From Potentilla sterilis (taxonomy: Eukaryota; Streptophyta; Magnoliopsida; Rosales; Rosaceae): a DNA stretch of 64,000 bases. The stretch spans positions 34,187,350 to 34,251,349 of the forward strand of contig OY821758.1 in assembly GCA_963682095.1 (NCBI GenBank). The letters are read 5' to 3'. The notes under the pieces are model-generated. The model saw only the letters and a list, made by a program, of their open reading frames with translations. It did no database searches and had not been told where the DNA came from. Position numbers and translations under genes: made by a program. Numbering within the stretch: the stretch's first letter is position 1; the number at the start of each line of letters is the position of its first letter. Below, in pieces: positions 34,967 through 47,226 of the stretch.

Positions 34967-36690
34967 AGGAGTCTTGTTTTCTATCATGATTTGTCTATTA
35001 ACGCCCCGTAGCTAGAATTACTTTGACTTAATTTAGATATAAATTCGTTTTATCGTTAAATTAGCACCTCTTATTAGAAAAATATTATTGAATTTTTTTT
35101 TATAAAATTATTTTATAGCTTAGAAAATAGAGCACGACGATACGAGAGAGTAGGCGCAAGCGACATGTTAATAAGAGTTTAAACGAAAAAGTTATTAACG
35201 TTTTAGCTAGAGGAAAATTGGGTCTTTTCACGTTGACCGTAGTTTAATTAAAAAATTACCAATAACTACAATTTTATGTTAATATTTACCCATAGCAAAA
35301 CTTAATTTTTTTTATACTATCAGTAGGGAATTAACAGTAACGAGCTGTTAACCCGTCTATGATTTAATGACATAATTAACCCTAAAAATCCATAAATTAA
35401 AACCCATGCCCCTCTCTCTCTCTCTATGAAGAACCAGTCTCACTATTCATACTCCGCTTCTTTCTCTTCTTATTCTTCTTTCTCCTCCTCAACCAACAAC
35501 CCCTTCTACCCTCTCTAGTCTTTTCTTCTTCATAAAACCCTCCCTTCAAATCTTCCATTCCCAATCACCCCTTAAATCTTCAATCTTGAAATCACTCAAC
35601 CCCCAAAAACCCAGATTCTTCTTCCAAAATGTTCACAGAAGGCCTCAACGAAAATGCAATCAAGTGTATCTAACAGGTGCCCTTTTCAATTCAATCCAAA
35701 CCCAACTCAAAGTTCCATCTTTATCTCTAATTTTCACTTTCAAATTTTTTTTTCAGGGTTCCGACCTAGACCAACTGCCACCGTGCCGAGTCTGGTCGCC
35801 GCTCGCCGAAAGGTTCACCGCCGACCATTTCCCTAGGTCCCCATCATTACTATTCAGCTCCAATAGCTCCAACCATGCTCTGCCTCCCCTCAAGTTCCAC
35901 TCCGGTCTTCTCGCGCCGCCGCCATGCCTGAGCAGCGATATGGATGTCGACGACGAAGATGAGGAGAGTGTTGAGTCGGTCACTGATGGGTTCTCCGATA
36001 AGGAATCGAAAGGGCAGAACTGATCAGATCTGGCGACCTTCATGGTGGTTGTCGAGCTTCTACTAAGTCTTCACCTCACCAACCCTAGCCCCCTTCTGCT
36101 AAGTATTTCTCCAGATTGGTTCTTGGTGTACAGTTGAGATCTGATCAGATCATGGAGTATATGGAGGTTGATTTCTGAGGTTCAGTTGCATTAGAAGCGC
36201 GATGGAGGACGACGTAGGTCAATTTCTTAGGCTCAGTTGTTTTGGAAGTGCGGCGGAGGACGACATATCTTAATTTTTGAAGATCAGTGACATTAGAAGA
36301 GCGGTGGAGGACGACAGATCTTGATTTCTGAGGATCAATGGCATTAGAAGAGCGGCGGAGGACGATGGATCTTGATTTTCTAAGGCTCAGTGGCATTAGA
36401 AGCGCGGCGGAGGATGGCGGAGTTTCTGAAGCTAAGTGGTATTGGAAGCGCGGCGGAGGACGGCGGAGGTTGGTTTCTGAGGCTCAGTGGTATTGATTTC
36501 TGAGACTCAGTAGCATTAGAGGTACATAGTTTCTGAAAGGGGTATTTTTTAGAGTAATTTTGTAATTTATGAGTTAACGGATTCTGTTAGTTTTGGATGG
36601 AAACTTGTTTGTGGTAATTTTAAAAAAACAATCTTGCTACTAGTAAATATTAACACAAAATTGTAGTTTTGGGTAAAAACCCTAATTTAA
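34967..36690. mobile_element. TIR element (MULE-like?) with GC-rich, possibly captured interior
   Basis: The first 360 bp are related to the insert at 32,362. Inside them a segment starting about 35,250 (AACTACAATTTTATGTTAAT) is repeated in inverse orientation near 36,640-36,690 (ATTAACACAAAATTGTAG), giving diverged terminal inverted repeats of roughly 60-100 bp. The interior has a CT-rich start (35,410), a GC-rich block (35,757-36,020) with a frame at 35,586-36,023, and a minisatellite. This looks like a Pack-type element carrying gene fragments, but target duplications are not clear and no transposase is seen. Confidence 0.45.
36165..36530. repeat. Minisatellite, about 51-bp unit
   Basis: About seven imperfect units beginning TTTCTGAGGCTCAGTGGCAT and containing AGAAGCGCGGCGGAGGAC. 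Because 51 is a multiple of three, the minus strand gives an open frame with a 17-residue period (for example RSSNAIDPQKSRSVVLH). No known protein repeat is recognised. Confidence 0.8.
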
Positions 36691-38860
36691 TTGTGGCTGA
36701 TCTCTTCTCCGGAAACATCTGCTTAGCCCCCAGCCGTCCACAGCGCCTTCGTTGTCGTATTACGTGTCCTTATTTGATTGGTTTTTTTTTAAATTTTGGT
36801 ATGTGTGTTTTGTCCTAAAATATCTTTCACACGCGTCTAACGACCTCTCATTATTTTCGACCAGCGCGTGAATTTTCCGCCTCCGTAGTCAACGTACAAT
36901 GATGAAGTCGAAGAACCAGGGGCGACCCAGCCTATGGGCTACATGGGCTTTAGCCCAAGTAGTTTTTGGGCGAGGAGAAAAAAAAATTTAGAAGAACACA
37001 AGTTTCACAACGAGGGCCATTTGAAGAAGTGAAGAAGTACACTCCTGTCGTCCTGCGTCTGAAAGAAGAAGAAGGCAGCAGGCAGCAGCCATCTGAAGGA
37101 GTCCTGCACTCCTGCGTCTTCACTCTGCTACCCCTGCCGGCCCTGCGTCTTCAGTTTCAGTTTCTAGGTAATCAATTGTGGGTTTTTAAAAAAAAATTGA
37201 ATATGAACTTGGTTTCTGCTAGGGTTCAATCCAAATGGGTTTTGTGAATTAAGACTCCTTTGGGCATTGTGAAATTGGTTTGTAATTACTGTTCTGATCA
37301 TGAACTGTGTTTGTATAATTGTATATGTTGAAGAATGATAGGTACGATTTGGGGAATTGGGGTCAAAACATTTGGGATCAACAGGATATAAGTAAAAATT
37401 AATTTTTTGACGGAGTGTGGTGGGCACATGAATTTGTAATTTAGCATACTATAAATATATAATCTATCATCTATACTCGAAGGTCAATTGTTAATTTAGT
37501 TATTAGTTATTTTCTCTCAGAGATTAATTTATTTCTTAAATATTAGAGAAATTGAACAAGACTTAAAAGAAAAGCAAGAAAAATTAAGAATATTAAAAAA
37601 AACTTTAGGGTAAACCTTAATAGAAATAGGATATGTTATTGGAATTTTATTTTTAAATTTACAAAAGGTATCTATATTCTAGAAAAGCAGATTACAGATC
37701 TTAAAAAAAATACATCTTTGGCAACAAAAATTAGTATGTTGAAGGCTAGATCTTAGAATTGGTAAGTAATTAAGTTTTAGTAAGCAAGTAATTAAGTAAG
37801 CAAGTAAGTAAGGAGTAATTAAAACAAAAAAATTAAATTAAAAAAAATAATTTCAGTATTATTTAGGAAAAAGGGTATATATGTCAAGAATGACAACATA
37901 ACAAACTTCGTTAGGGATTTAACGGCTCCAGGTACTAAGGCTAAGTCAAGGTTAAAAGCTGAGACACCATTTTGAAGTTTTGGAAAAGTGAGATACCGAA
38001 AGTTAGAAAATAAAAAAGGAGAGACATTGTTCAGTCCATTTTCTCTAACAAGAGAGAGAGTAGATTTAGCCCAAGTAGTTTTTGGGGGAGGAGATTTCGC
38101 TGGTAGTAGATTTAGCCCCAGTCTATGTTTTTTCTCGGGGCTCTTTAGTTTTCCGTTTTGCCCTGGTAGTAGATTTCGCTGAGGTCGGACCGCATCACGT
38201 TGAGGTATTCTCTTTATCCACCGTCATCTATTCCAAACTTGTAGGATTTGTTTTCTTCGTACTCTTTTATATTTGTATTTTATTAGCCTTTGTAGCTTAT
38301 GCTCTGATGTCCATGGGTTGAATATTGAATTCATAGTGTGTAATGGTTGGGCTAGTGACTTTTATATTTGTATTGGTGGTGGATGTTTTATGAGGGTTAG
38401 GAGGTCCTATTTGAGAGTTTAATGGAGATGCATAATATTAGAAGTGTATTGTTTAATTTACAGGTCTTGAGTACTCCATTTTTATGGGAGGTTATGTTGA
38501 TTTGTTTTATATAACTATCCTCAAATTTTGGCTACACATGTCCATCTTGGATTTCAAGAGGAAATCTGGGAGTGGGTTTGTCATAATAAATCTACATATT
38601 TCTAATTTGTACACAAATTTTTATTTTTAAACAGTGATTCATTGCTACAAAGTTAGTTTCATGTTTAAAGTTATAAAGCATTGTAATTTGTAATATTTGT
38701 TTATGTGGAAATCAAGAATGAACAACAAGAGAATTACATATGTTATCTGATTATAACAAGTACTATAAATTTGTATGAATTTTATGTTTAGTGATTATGT
38801 TAATTGTATTAATTTGATCTCAAACTAAAACTAATTTTCGTTTTCTTATAGGTCTGACCA
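36691..38860. other. Intergenic repeat debris with a hAT-like left end
   Basis: CAGGGGCGACCCAGCC at 36,917, followed by CTATGGGCTACATGGGC and TTTAGCCCAAG, resembles the 5' end of plant hAT elements. Part of it (TTTAGCCCAAGTAGTTTTTGGG) recurs at 38,067. No matching right end and no transposase frame are seen. The rest is AT-rich; no gene is recognised. Confidence 0.4.
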
Positions 38861-39020
38861 GGCCTAGGCCCGGCCCGAGCACGGCCCAAAACCGTATGGG
38901 ATTGGGTCATGGGCTGGCCTCATGTTTCAGTATATGGGCCGATCCGACCGATAAGAAATGGGCCGACTAGGGCCGGCCCAAGCACGGTCCATAGCCCGAT
39001 TAAAACGGATCGGGCTGGCA
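38861..39020. repeat. GGCCC-rich dispersed repeat fragment
   Basis: Iterations of GGCCCGGCCCGAGCACGGCCC-like sequence with an inverted similar arm (GGGCCGGCCCAAGCACGG). This pattern is common in non-autonomous DNA transposons of plants. The family cannot be assigned. Confidence 0.4.
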
Positions 39021-39059
39021 TTATACTATGTTTGGACGTGAACATGAAAAGCTGAAAAA

Positions 39060-39440
39060 CTTCATCTTTGGTTTTAAACTAACATTTAGAACAGTCCATG
39101 ACAATCTTGTACAATCATCAATGAATGACACATAATATTTCATACTCAACACAATAGATTCCTTTGAAGGTCCCTAAACATCAGAATAAATTAATTCAAA
39201 TGGAATAACACTTTTATTAGACATACTAGGAGAATAAGTACCATGGTGGCTCTTGGCCAAAACACATGTTTCACAACGTAAAACTGGACTCATTCACACC
39301 AATGAAGAAAGTAGGCATAGAATTTTTCATGAGACTAATTTTTTTTTTCATGAGACTAAAAGTTGGATGTCGTAAGCGACAATGCCATAACCAAACTTCA
39401 CTTAGCTTATCAGATGTCAAGATCATAGCGAGACGGGACT
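39060..39440 (-). pseudogene. Ty1/copia pol fragment: pre-integrase and integrase start
   Basis: On the minus strand, WLWHCRLRHPTFSLM matches the GAG-pre-integrase motif of copia pol. Further on, frames give ETCVLAK-like and Y-S-P-S-M-S-N-K-S-V-I-P-F, then S-F-I-D-D-C-T of the integrase core. An internal duplication (TTTTTCATGAGACTAA at 39,321 and 39,346) and stops break the frame. About 380 bp only; no LTRs are seen. Confidence 0.7.
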
Positions 39441-40660
39441 GTGCTCCTGGTTTCTCCCTGTTGTTACCCGAAAAATCATGCAATTAGTTACTATGTTGCA
39501 ACGTGACAAAGACCACGCATAGTCACGTAATTAAGTAAAATCCTATAGTTTTATAAAGATTTTAAGTTCATTACTCGACTATAATACGCCAAGCAAACAC
39601 GCCCTAGATGTGAACTCATGCCACATCCACGCATTCTTGGGGCTTGCATACGTGGGTGTGGTGTGGAAGGTTACAGAAACGCACATGCTCATTCGTCGAT
39701 TTAATGTCGTCGGTGATTTCGGTCGTGGGCCCGAAATCCGATCCCAGCGACTTAAATCGATAAATGAAATGGTGAACATGCATGAGAATATGGGATTGGG
39801 CCAACCTTTTCTTTTAAACCTCAAAGCCCATATTAGAATAGTCAAACTTCACTGTTGCTCTACTTTTTGTTTATGCGCCTCACCTCTTTTCCCCTGCATC
39901 AAATATCTTCTTCCCCGCTGCAACCAAGTACCAGGCTTCTTCTTCCCCGCAGCTCTGCTTCTTCCCCGTAACAGTCACATACACAATCCTCATTAAAATC
40001 CTCCAGAATCACCACCTTATCTTGCTAAGAGAAACATTTAAACTGGTCAAGAAGCATCCATTTTTCCTCAAAATTATGAGTTCACAATCCCAAATCTCTT
40101 CCCAATATCATTTTCCAGATTCCATGATATTGTGTTTGCTGCCGTTGCAATCAGCAACCATCGCATTAATTCTCTCTTTTCCAAAATCTCACCTCTCAAA
40201 TAAGATTCTTTTCCCCGATTTTATGGCAGAATTCCCGCACCAATTGAGGGAAAAGTGTTTTAACCAAACTAACTAGCATACTCCAACGCTTGAGACTATA
40301 AACACAGAGCTTGGCCAATATAAAAGAGGATCAAGCATCACCGAGCAAAACCCAAAAATAGTCATCAAAATCCCGTGCCTTCAAGCTTTCATGCCTTTGA
40401 TTCATCAATTCTCATTCTTGACGTACCATCCTCCCAAAACCATTACCTTCAACCTCCATTATTTCCAGAAGTCACATACTCAGAAAACTCCCAATTCTCT
40501 TTCACCGCAGTGCATTTTCAGCTCCCATGCCATGCTTTCACGCTGTCAAGCTCTTTTGTTTTCAATATGATCTGAATCACAAACAAAGTCTTCCCATTAA
40601 TCATGCTTTTTGGGTTGATTTTAGCCTAGTCATTATCCAATTCAAAAAGAACCCTCACAC
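39441..40660. other. No recognised gene
   Basis: AT-rich sequence with several short frames (for example 39,610-39,996), none with a recognisable motif. It separates two fragments of the same copia family, so it is either a later insertion or unrelated spacer. Confidence 0.5.
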
Positions 40661-40870
40661 TCCCCTACACATTGTACAATCATCAATGAATGACACATAA
40701 TACCTCATACCTGACACAGTAGGTTCCTTAAAATGTCCCTAAATATCAGAATGAATTAATTCAAAAGGAATGACACTTTTATTACAAATACTAGGAGAAT
40801 AAGTTGCACGGTGGCTCTTGACAAAATCACATGTTTCACAACGTAAAACTGACTCATCCGCACCCATTGC
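40661..40870 (-). pseudogene. Second Ty1/copia integrase fragment
   Basis: On the minus strand it is very similar to the end of the fragment at 39,060-39,290: CETC and KSHRATYSPS, then NKSVIPFELIHSDI and YYVSFIDDCT, with an internal stop. It probably belongs to the same copia family, either a duplication or a second insertion. Confidence 0.7.
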
Positions 40871-41093
40871 CCAGTAGAGCTAAAGACCTAAAAAAATGTT
40901 CAAATTTGCACTCAATACACAATACACCTGCAATTTTCAGTTTTGCGAATCCCATTTTCCATTTTGAATCTAAAACCACACCCATTGCCCAATAGAGCAA
41001 AAAACCATAAAGATTTGTTCAAATTTGCCCGCAATACATAATACACCTGCAATTTTCAGTTTGCGAATCTCATTTTCCTTTTCAAATCTTTGT
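40861..41093. repeat. Tandem duplication, 118-bp unit
   Basis: Two copies starting CACCCATTGCCCA (40,861 and 40,979), both containing ATACACCTGCAATTTTCAG, about 90% alike by eye. No function is apparent. Confidence 0.75.
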
Positions 41094-41340
41094 TTTTTTG
41101 GAGAGAAATGATTAATTCATTAATCAAGGGACAAGCCCAATTACATAACCTGCGGAAAAAGCTAAGTCAATAAAGAACTAATAACAAAGAGTGATAGGAG
41201 ACCAACAACTCACTAATCTATGGGCCGGAGACCTTACATCCGATAGCATAAATGCGACAATGCTAACAAATCTATCACACCCACCACCTATGCTCACTAA
41301 CAATCACACCCACCACCTATGCTCACTAACATTGTCGTCG
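41094..41340 (-). mobile_element. Possible LINE 3' end
   Basis: On the minus strand, GGTTATGTAATTGGGC and TTGATTAATGAATTAATC are followed by CCAAAAAAACAAAG, resembling the 3' untranslated end and A-rich tail of plant LINEs. A 29-bp tandem duplication lies at about 41,276-41,333. No reverse transcriptase frame is present. Confidence 0.35.
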
Positions 41341-41561
41341 CCATCGCCATCAGTAGCAGTGAAGTAGTGAGGAGTACTAAACCGAAGCGTTAATGCCCGA
41401 TAAACTGATGCCAAACAAATCCCAAAACACGAATTATATGGAAACCCACAATCAAAACAACACTAGACAATCTACCATTGAAACACAAGTCATGAAGGAG
41501 TTGTGGTTGATGAGAGAGGATTGAAAACCGTAACCGTAACCAAGAACCATTACCAAAGAAA

Positions 41562-41596
41562 GTGTGTGTGTGTGTGTGTTGTGTGTGTGTGTGTGG
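41562..41596. repeat. (GT)n microsatellite
   Basis: Two GT runs separated by a single TT, just before the left copy of the 715-bp duplication. Confidence 0.85.
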
Positions 41597-41616
41597 GTTG
41601 GGGGATAAACCCATCC

Positions 41617-43046
41617 AATTGGTATGTGCCTAAATGCACTTTAAGCGTGTAGACACACAAGGCACAGGCCTTCGGATCATGAGGCCAAAGCCCACACGCC
41701 CGTTTTGAAGGGGTGCAGGCCCAAGGTGGCATAGAAGCCCACTCCAAATCTGCCCATTCAGTCCATTGACGCTGCTGCTGCCTCGAGAACAACGCACCAC
41801 TGGCCGTCACCAGCGTCGCAGCGCAACCGGACGAGAGCGAGAGACAAAATAGTTTTCGGCTTTTGTTCGTGCGCGTGAGGCGCGTTCTAAACTGAAAGGC
41901 GCTGTTCTGCTAGTACATCAGTGTTTCCATTTCAAATCTAAAACCCTAGATTTGACCAATTTCGGCACATGCAATTGCTTTGGAAAGACTAAACAAACAT
42001 TACCTTTTCAGGTTCTACATAACCTGAGAGAGTCAAAAGTGGGTGCGCTGCGTTTCAAATGCTCATATGGGTATATAATGGAAGTTTAAAGTTGATGGGA
42101 ATTTTTCCAATCTCATTTTTCTAGTAGGAATAAAAGTTTCAAAATCTAGACTAGTGGTCAAGACCCTACTTCCTTTTTACTAACTTTCCATATAACGTTT
42201 TTTCTTTTACCAAACATCCTAGTAAACAGTTAATCGGAACGCGAAAAACAAACCGAAGAGTCAAACATCCGCTCCAATTTCACATCTTAACCTTTGAATT
42301 TGGTTTCCAGAGTAATGTTGCATACCAAGCCAATTGGTATGTGCCTAAATGCACTTTAAGCGTGTAGACACACAAGGCACAGGCCTTCGGATCATGAGGC
42401 CAAAGCCCACACGCCCGTTTTGGAGGGGTGCAGGCCCAAGGTGGCATAGAAGCCCACTCCAAATCTGCCCATTCAGTCCATTGACGTTGCTGCTGCCTTG
42501 AGAACAACGCACCACTGGCCGTCACCAGCGTCGCAGCGCAGCCGGACGAGAGTGAGAGACAAAATAGTTTTCGGCTTTTGTTCGTGCGCGTGAGGCGCGT
42601 TCTAAACTGAAAGGCGCTGTGCTGCTAGTACATCAGTGTTTCCATTTCAAATATAAAACCCTAGATTTGACCAATTTCGACACATGCAATTGCTTTGGAA
42701 AGACTAAACAAACATTACCTTTTCAGGTTCTACATAACCCGAGAGAGTCAAAAGTGGGTGTGCTGCGTTTCAAATGCTCATATGGGTATATAATGGAAGT
42801 TTAAAGTTGATGGGAATTTTTCCAATCTCATTTTTCTAGTAGGAATAAAAGTCCCAAAATCTAGACTAGTGGTCAAGACCCTACTTCCTTTTTACTAACT
42901 TTCTATATAACTTTTTTTCTTTTACCAAACATCCTAGTAAACAGTTAATTGGAAAGCGAAAAACAAACCGAAGAGTCAAACATCCGCTCCAATTTCACAT
43001 CTTAACCTTTGAATTTGATTTCCAGAGTAATGTTGCATACCAAGCC
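41617..43046. repeat. 715-bp tandem duplication 3' of the cysteine synthase gene
   Basis: Copies at 41,617-42,331 and 42,332-43,046 are both 715 bp and differ at roughly one base in fifty by eye. They begin AATTGGTATGTGCC and end GCATACCAAGCC. At the junction the sequence CATACCAA-GCCAA-TTGGTATG forms an 8-bp inverted repeat. Each copy carries a short minus-strand frame (MTASGALFSRQQQRQ) without recognised homology. The right copy ends 210 bp from the gene's stop codon, so it may overlap its polyadenylation region. Confidence 0.92.
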
Positions 43047-43255
43047 AGAAATCAGAGCAAGATTTACAAGAGTAAGAGGACAAACAGTCACTCAAGCCAC
43101 TTTGTCACAAAACAGAATCTTATACCATCATGCTATCTAAGGGACTCTGAGAACAAGCTAAAAATTCAAAAACTGTATGGATGGTGATATGGAAAAACAA
43201 AATTGCATGAAAACAAATCACATCATCATCAATAAATTGCTTGAACAAGCAAAAT
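43047..43255 (-). other. Probable 3' UTR and downstream flank of the cysteine synthase gene
   Basis: The sequence between the TGA and the 715-bp duplication holds no other gene. On the minus strand it is AT-rich and could carry the polyadenylation signals; no single signal is clear. Confidence 0.45.
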
Positions 43256-46200
43256 TCATGGTTCGGGTTGCATCTTCTCACATTCTTCTCTAATTGACTG
43301 GAAAAGTACAGTGGAGAGATATCGTTCCCCAAAGCTTGGAAAGACCACCTGCAAGAAAATTAGATTTTTCAATGCAAATGCAAACCAATGACTGAATACA
43401 ATATAGTATTAACATAATTGTAAAACTGCATGCATCTTCTTATCCGAAAACAAAAAAAATAACTGCATTGCATATAGCATATATGGCCCAAACACAAAAC
43501 TATAGGTCAAAATTAGAAAAGTACACAATAATTTGCTATGTGCAGCATATTTTTGTTGATATCAGACAGCAAAATGGTCCAAGATTACTGCTTCTAAAAC
43601 ACAAAAGTCAAGCATTTAACAGGGTGATTCAATTGAATAGCCCATGACACTATCATACTTCCCCACGATGAAATGCAAGTTCATAGGAAAACAACCAAGT
43701 GCCAATTGACGGACCACAAAAATTCTAATCAGACCAGCATATGGCAAGCCATGGACATCTAATTTATACATTTACCAGATGTATAGGTAAGATCAGACAA
43801 GCAGAACTGAACAAGTTCATCAGGGAATATCCTATGCCAAATTAACTGACCAGGAACCGGTGGAAAAGAAATTAATGTCATGCTTACTTACCAGTAATGG
43901 GAATGGAAGCAATGAAAAAAATAAAATACTCATCCCCGCTCATTAAGGTGTTTGCTCACGCAGGCCCCACATAAATCAGTGATCTCATTTCTGATTTTTA
44001 GGAATCCTGTCTCTGGATTTGATTCCAATTCTGAATTATAAGCGTGATTAATGTTTCTATTTCAAAGTGTTAGCAAGCACTTGCAAAATGGTTGAGCTGC
44101 ACCTCACCCACTTTTTCCAGTACCTCTACTCCACCTCATCAGAACAGTTGCCAAAATATACAAAATAGGACAAACTATTGGTCACTCCTCCAACTTTCAC
44201 TGACTAGACAGTTTAGTCCTTAAGGTTTCAATTTCAACAGATCACTCCTCCAACTTTCACTGACTCGACAGTTTAGTCCTTAAGGTTTCAATTTCAAAAT
44301 ATGTAGTTGGAGGAGTGATCTGTTGAAATTGAAGTTGTAGGAGGAGTGATCTGTTGAAATTGAAACCTTAAGGACTAAACTGTCGAGTTAGTGAAAGTTG
44401 GAAGAGTGATCTGTTGAAATTGAAACCTTAAGGACTAAACTGTCGAGTCAGTGAAAGTTGGAAGAGTGACCAGTATTTTGTTCTACAAAATATACTAGAC
44501 ATATTTTTAGCTGCTGCATTTAATACTATCCCTCAATATCAATCTTATATTTTTTTTGTGTGAGAAAAATTAGTGACTAAAGAGTTTTTTAACTTTTAGA
44601 ACGGTAATGTAAAATAGGAAAAGAAAAATACATTAGAAAAGAATCAATGCAGCAGGTAAGACGGTATAAGCAAATTAAAGTGTAGAAACGGAAATTGGCT
44701 TTCTGTCAAGTCCTAGTGGATTTAATGACAGCTTTTGGTGTTGTGTGCTATATAAGTTTTGGTTTCAAGGTGTAATTCTATACACTCAACCAAACTTGAG
44801 AAGGTGTGTGTATCAAAGAGATTTTCAGCTGTGTGCTGTCATGGATGTGACCGTATGATATGTTTTGATGCATGAGCCCATTGCTTAAATTTTGTTCCAG
44901 TACATCCTATGGTCCAGCGTTCTTGTGTGCATGGGTGAAAAAATGATATCTAACCACATTGTCCAAATGTAGTTAGGCTGTGAACCCAAAAACGCAGACA
45001 TAATTTCAACTACTAAACGGTCCTGACTGGTACTGTGAACTGAGTTGGGCCTGCATCCCAAAACATAATTACACATAGTTTGACTACTTAATGGTCCAGT
45101 CAAACACAACCACCTAAGTAAACATGGTTCCAGCGTTCAACACAATAGTCCCACTGACTACGTGTATATTAGTTGAGATCAATGTCAGAGCCAACAATCA
45201 AAAGTAGGAAATATGTAGGAAAAGGAATCACTTGTTCACTTTTTCTTCAAACATAAAAAAAAAAAAAAAAAAAAAGAAAAAAAAAGAGAAAAACTAATGC
45301 AATAGTTAATATCCATTCTCACAGCCCAGCCCCTGCCCAAACATGCAAAAATCTGCAAGCCCACCCCACCACACACACCCACACACACACACACACAAGA
45401 AAAGAAAAGAACAAAAAAAAAAAAACACTAATGCAACTGTTAATAACTTAATATCTATCCTCACATCCCCTGGTCCCAAATATGTGAAAATCTACAACCC
45501 CAGCCCACCACAGAGGTTAATGCTGCAACTCACCTTGGTGTGTATATGTTCATCAGTCTCATAAAGAAAAATAATTTTTAATAAGAGAAATCGAAATATG
45601 ATATACCGTGATAAGCTTCCCCGCATTTTCAGGCCTCTTGCCAACCTTGAGAGCAGCAGCTGCTGCTGCTCCAGAAGAAATGCCAACCTGACATAAATGA
45701 GGGTAATGATTAAATACATGCACGTTTAAAGGCTTTTAACTACAAATGGGAAAACTGATGTTGACCTCAATAAAGACTTGAAGTGTCCAATGATAAGAAC
45801 TGTTCATATATTAGGTCCTACACATTATCATTTTAGTTCTATCCAACACGGGGTGTGTGCCCTAAATGATGAAAAGCTCCCATTATCGAAGTGTGTTTTG
45901 TATGGTTGCTCAAGTGGGGATAGGAGTAACAATATTAGATAAGGTAATACAAGTTCTCTTGAATATATGACGCAATTCTAGTTCGGTTGATTGCAAGTGA
46001 GTTTGAACTTCAAACATCAGCAAAAATTCTTCCTAACCATGTAAGAGAAAGGATTCATTTTGGTTGTTTGTTTAGCAGGAGGGGATGGGACCAAACTTAA
46101 GGTGATAAATAAAAGCAATAAGTTAATCGAATCACATACTTGAAAGTTTACTCATAATGTTATTCAGAGAAATAATAACAATAACAACTCAAATAATAAT

Positions 46201-47177
46201 TAAAATATAAATAATGCTAACTGCACCCAGAGGACATGGGCACAAGGTGATTGCTTGACTCTAAAATCCTGCATACGGTGGCAGGGGGAAGATTTTTACT
46301 ATATAACAGAACCACCAAAACTCAAATTAACAAAATGTTACCGCTGCAATTAGAGTGAACATAGTAACCAATGTGTTTCGCAGATGAAAAGCAACTGCTT
46401 TTTTCGTAGGCTTATTCTGCTCTTAAATGTTTAATTGTTCTAGTCTTCTCATGGACTGCAAAAGGGAGATATGAGTATATTTTGCCTACATCTCAATATA
46501 AATTTGGCCTAAAGTTAAAGGTACAAACCATCAAGCCTTCCTGAAGTGCTAATTGCTTTGCAATTTCAACAGCTTCATCACTTGAGATCTGCCACATACA
46601 CAACCAGTTAAAACATAGAACTAAACAACAAACAACTTCAAAATGACCTGATGCATGACTAGCAAAGTAATAATTTGAAATCGATGTGGAGGGAAATCCT
46701 AAAATATGTTATGACATACATACAATTACCACTTTTTGGACTTAATTACTCAAATGAGAATCTACTACAATTACCACGTTTAGGACTTAATTACACAAAT
46801 GAGAAACTACTCAGTAAAAGAGGATCTTATTTACCTTAATGAAGACTTTTTCCTAGTTGCATATTTTACTCTAACAAGGAACTTATATACTTTAATTAAG
46901 ACGTTTTTTTAATTACCACATGTCTTTAAAGTGGCAACATGAGTGCTCAAAATGGTAAATAGTGCATAAAATAGGACATGTGTGAGAAATGAACGTACCA
47001 TAACTTTACCCCAATTAGAAGATAACCGAGGATTGAATTGTAGATTTAGATAGAAATATATGTGAAATTACTCTCATTTTAATTATTTAGCTGAATATGT
47101 TTTTCCATCTTTTCATATTTAGCTGTATATCTTTGATATAAGGAAATTTAAAAATTGCTAAGTAAAAGAGAGACCAA

Positions 47178-47226
<49 letters not shown>

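Noticed and set aside
41550..42525. Duplicated small protein gene (MTASGALFSRQQQ...)
   Set aside because: The same frame in both copies is explained by the recent 715-bp duplication; no homology is recognised.
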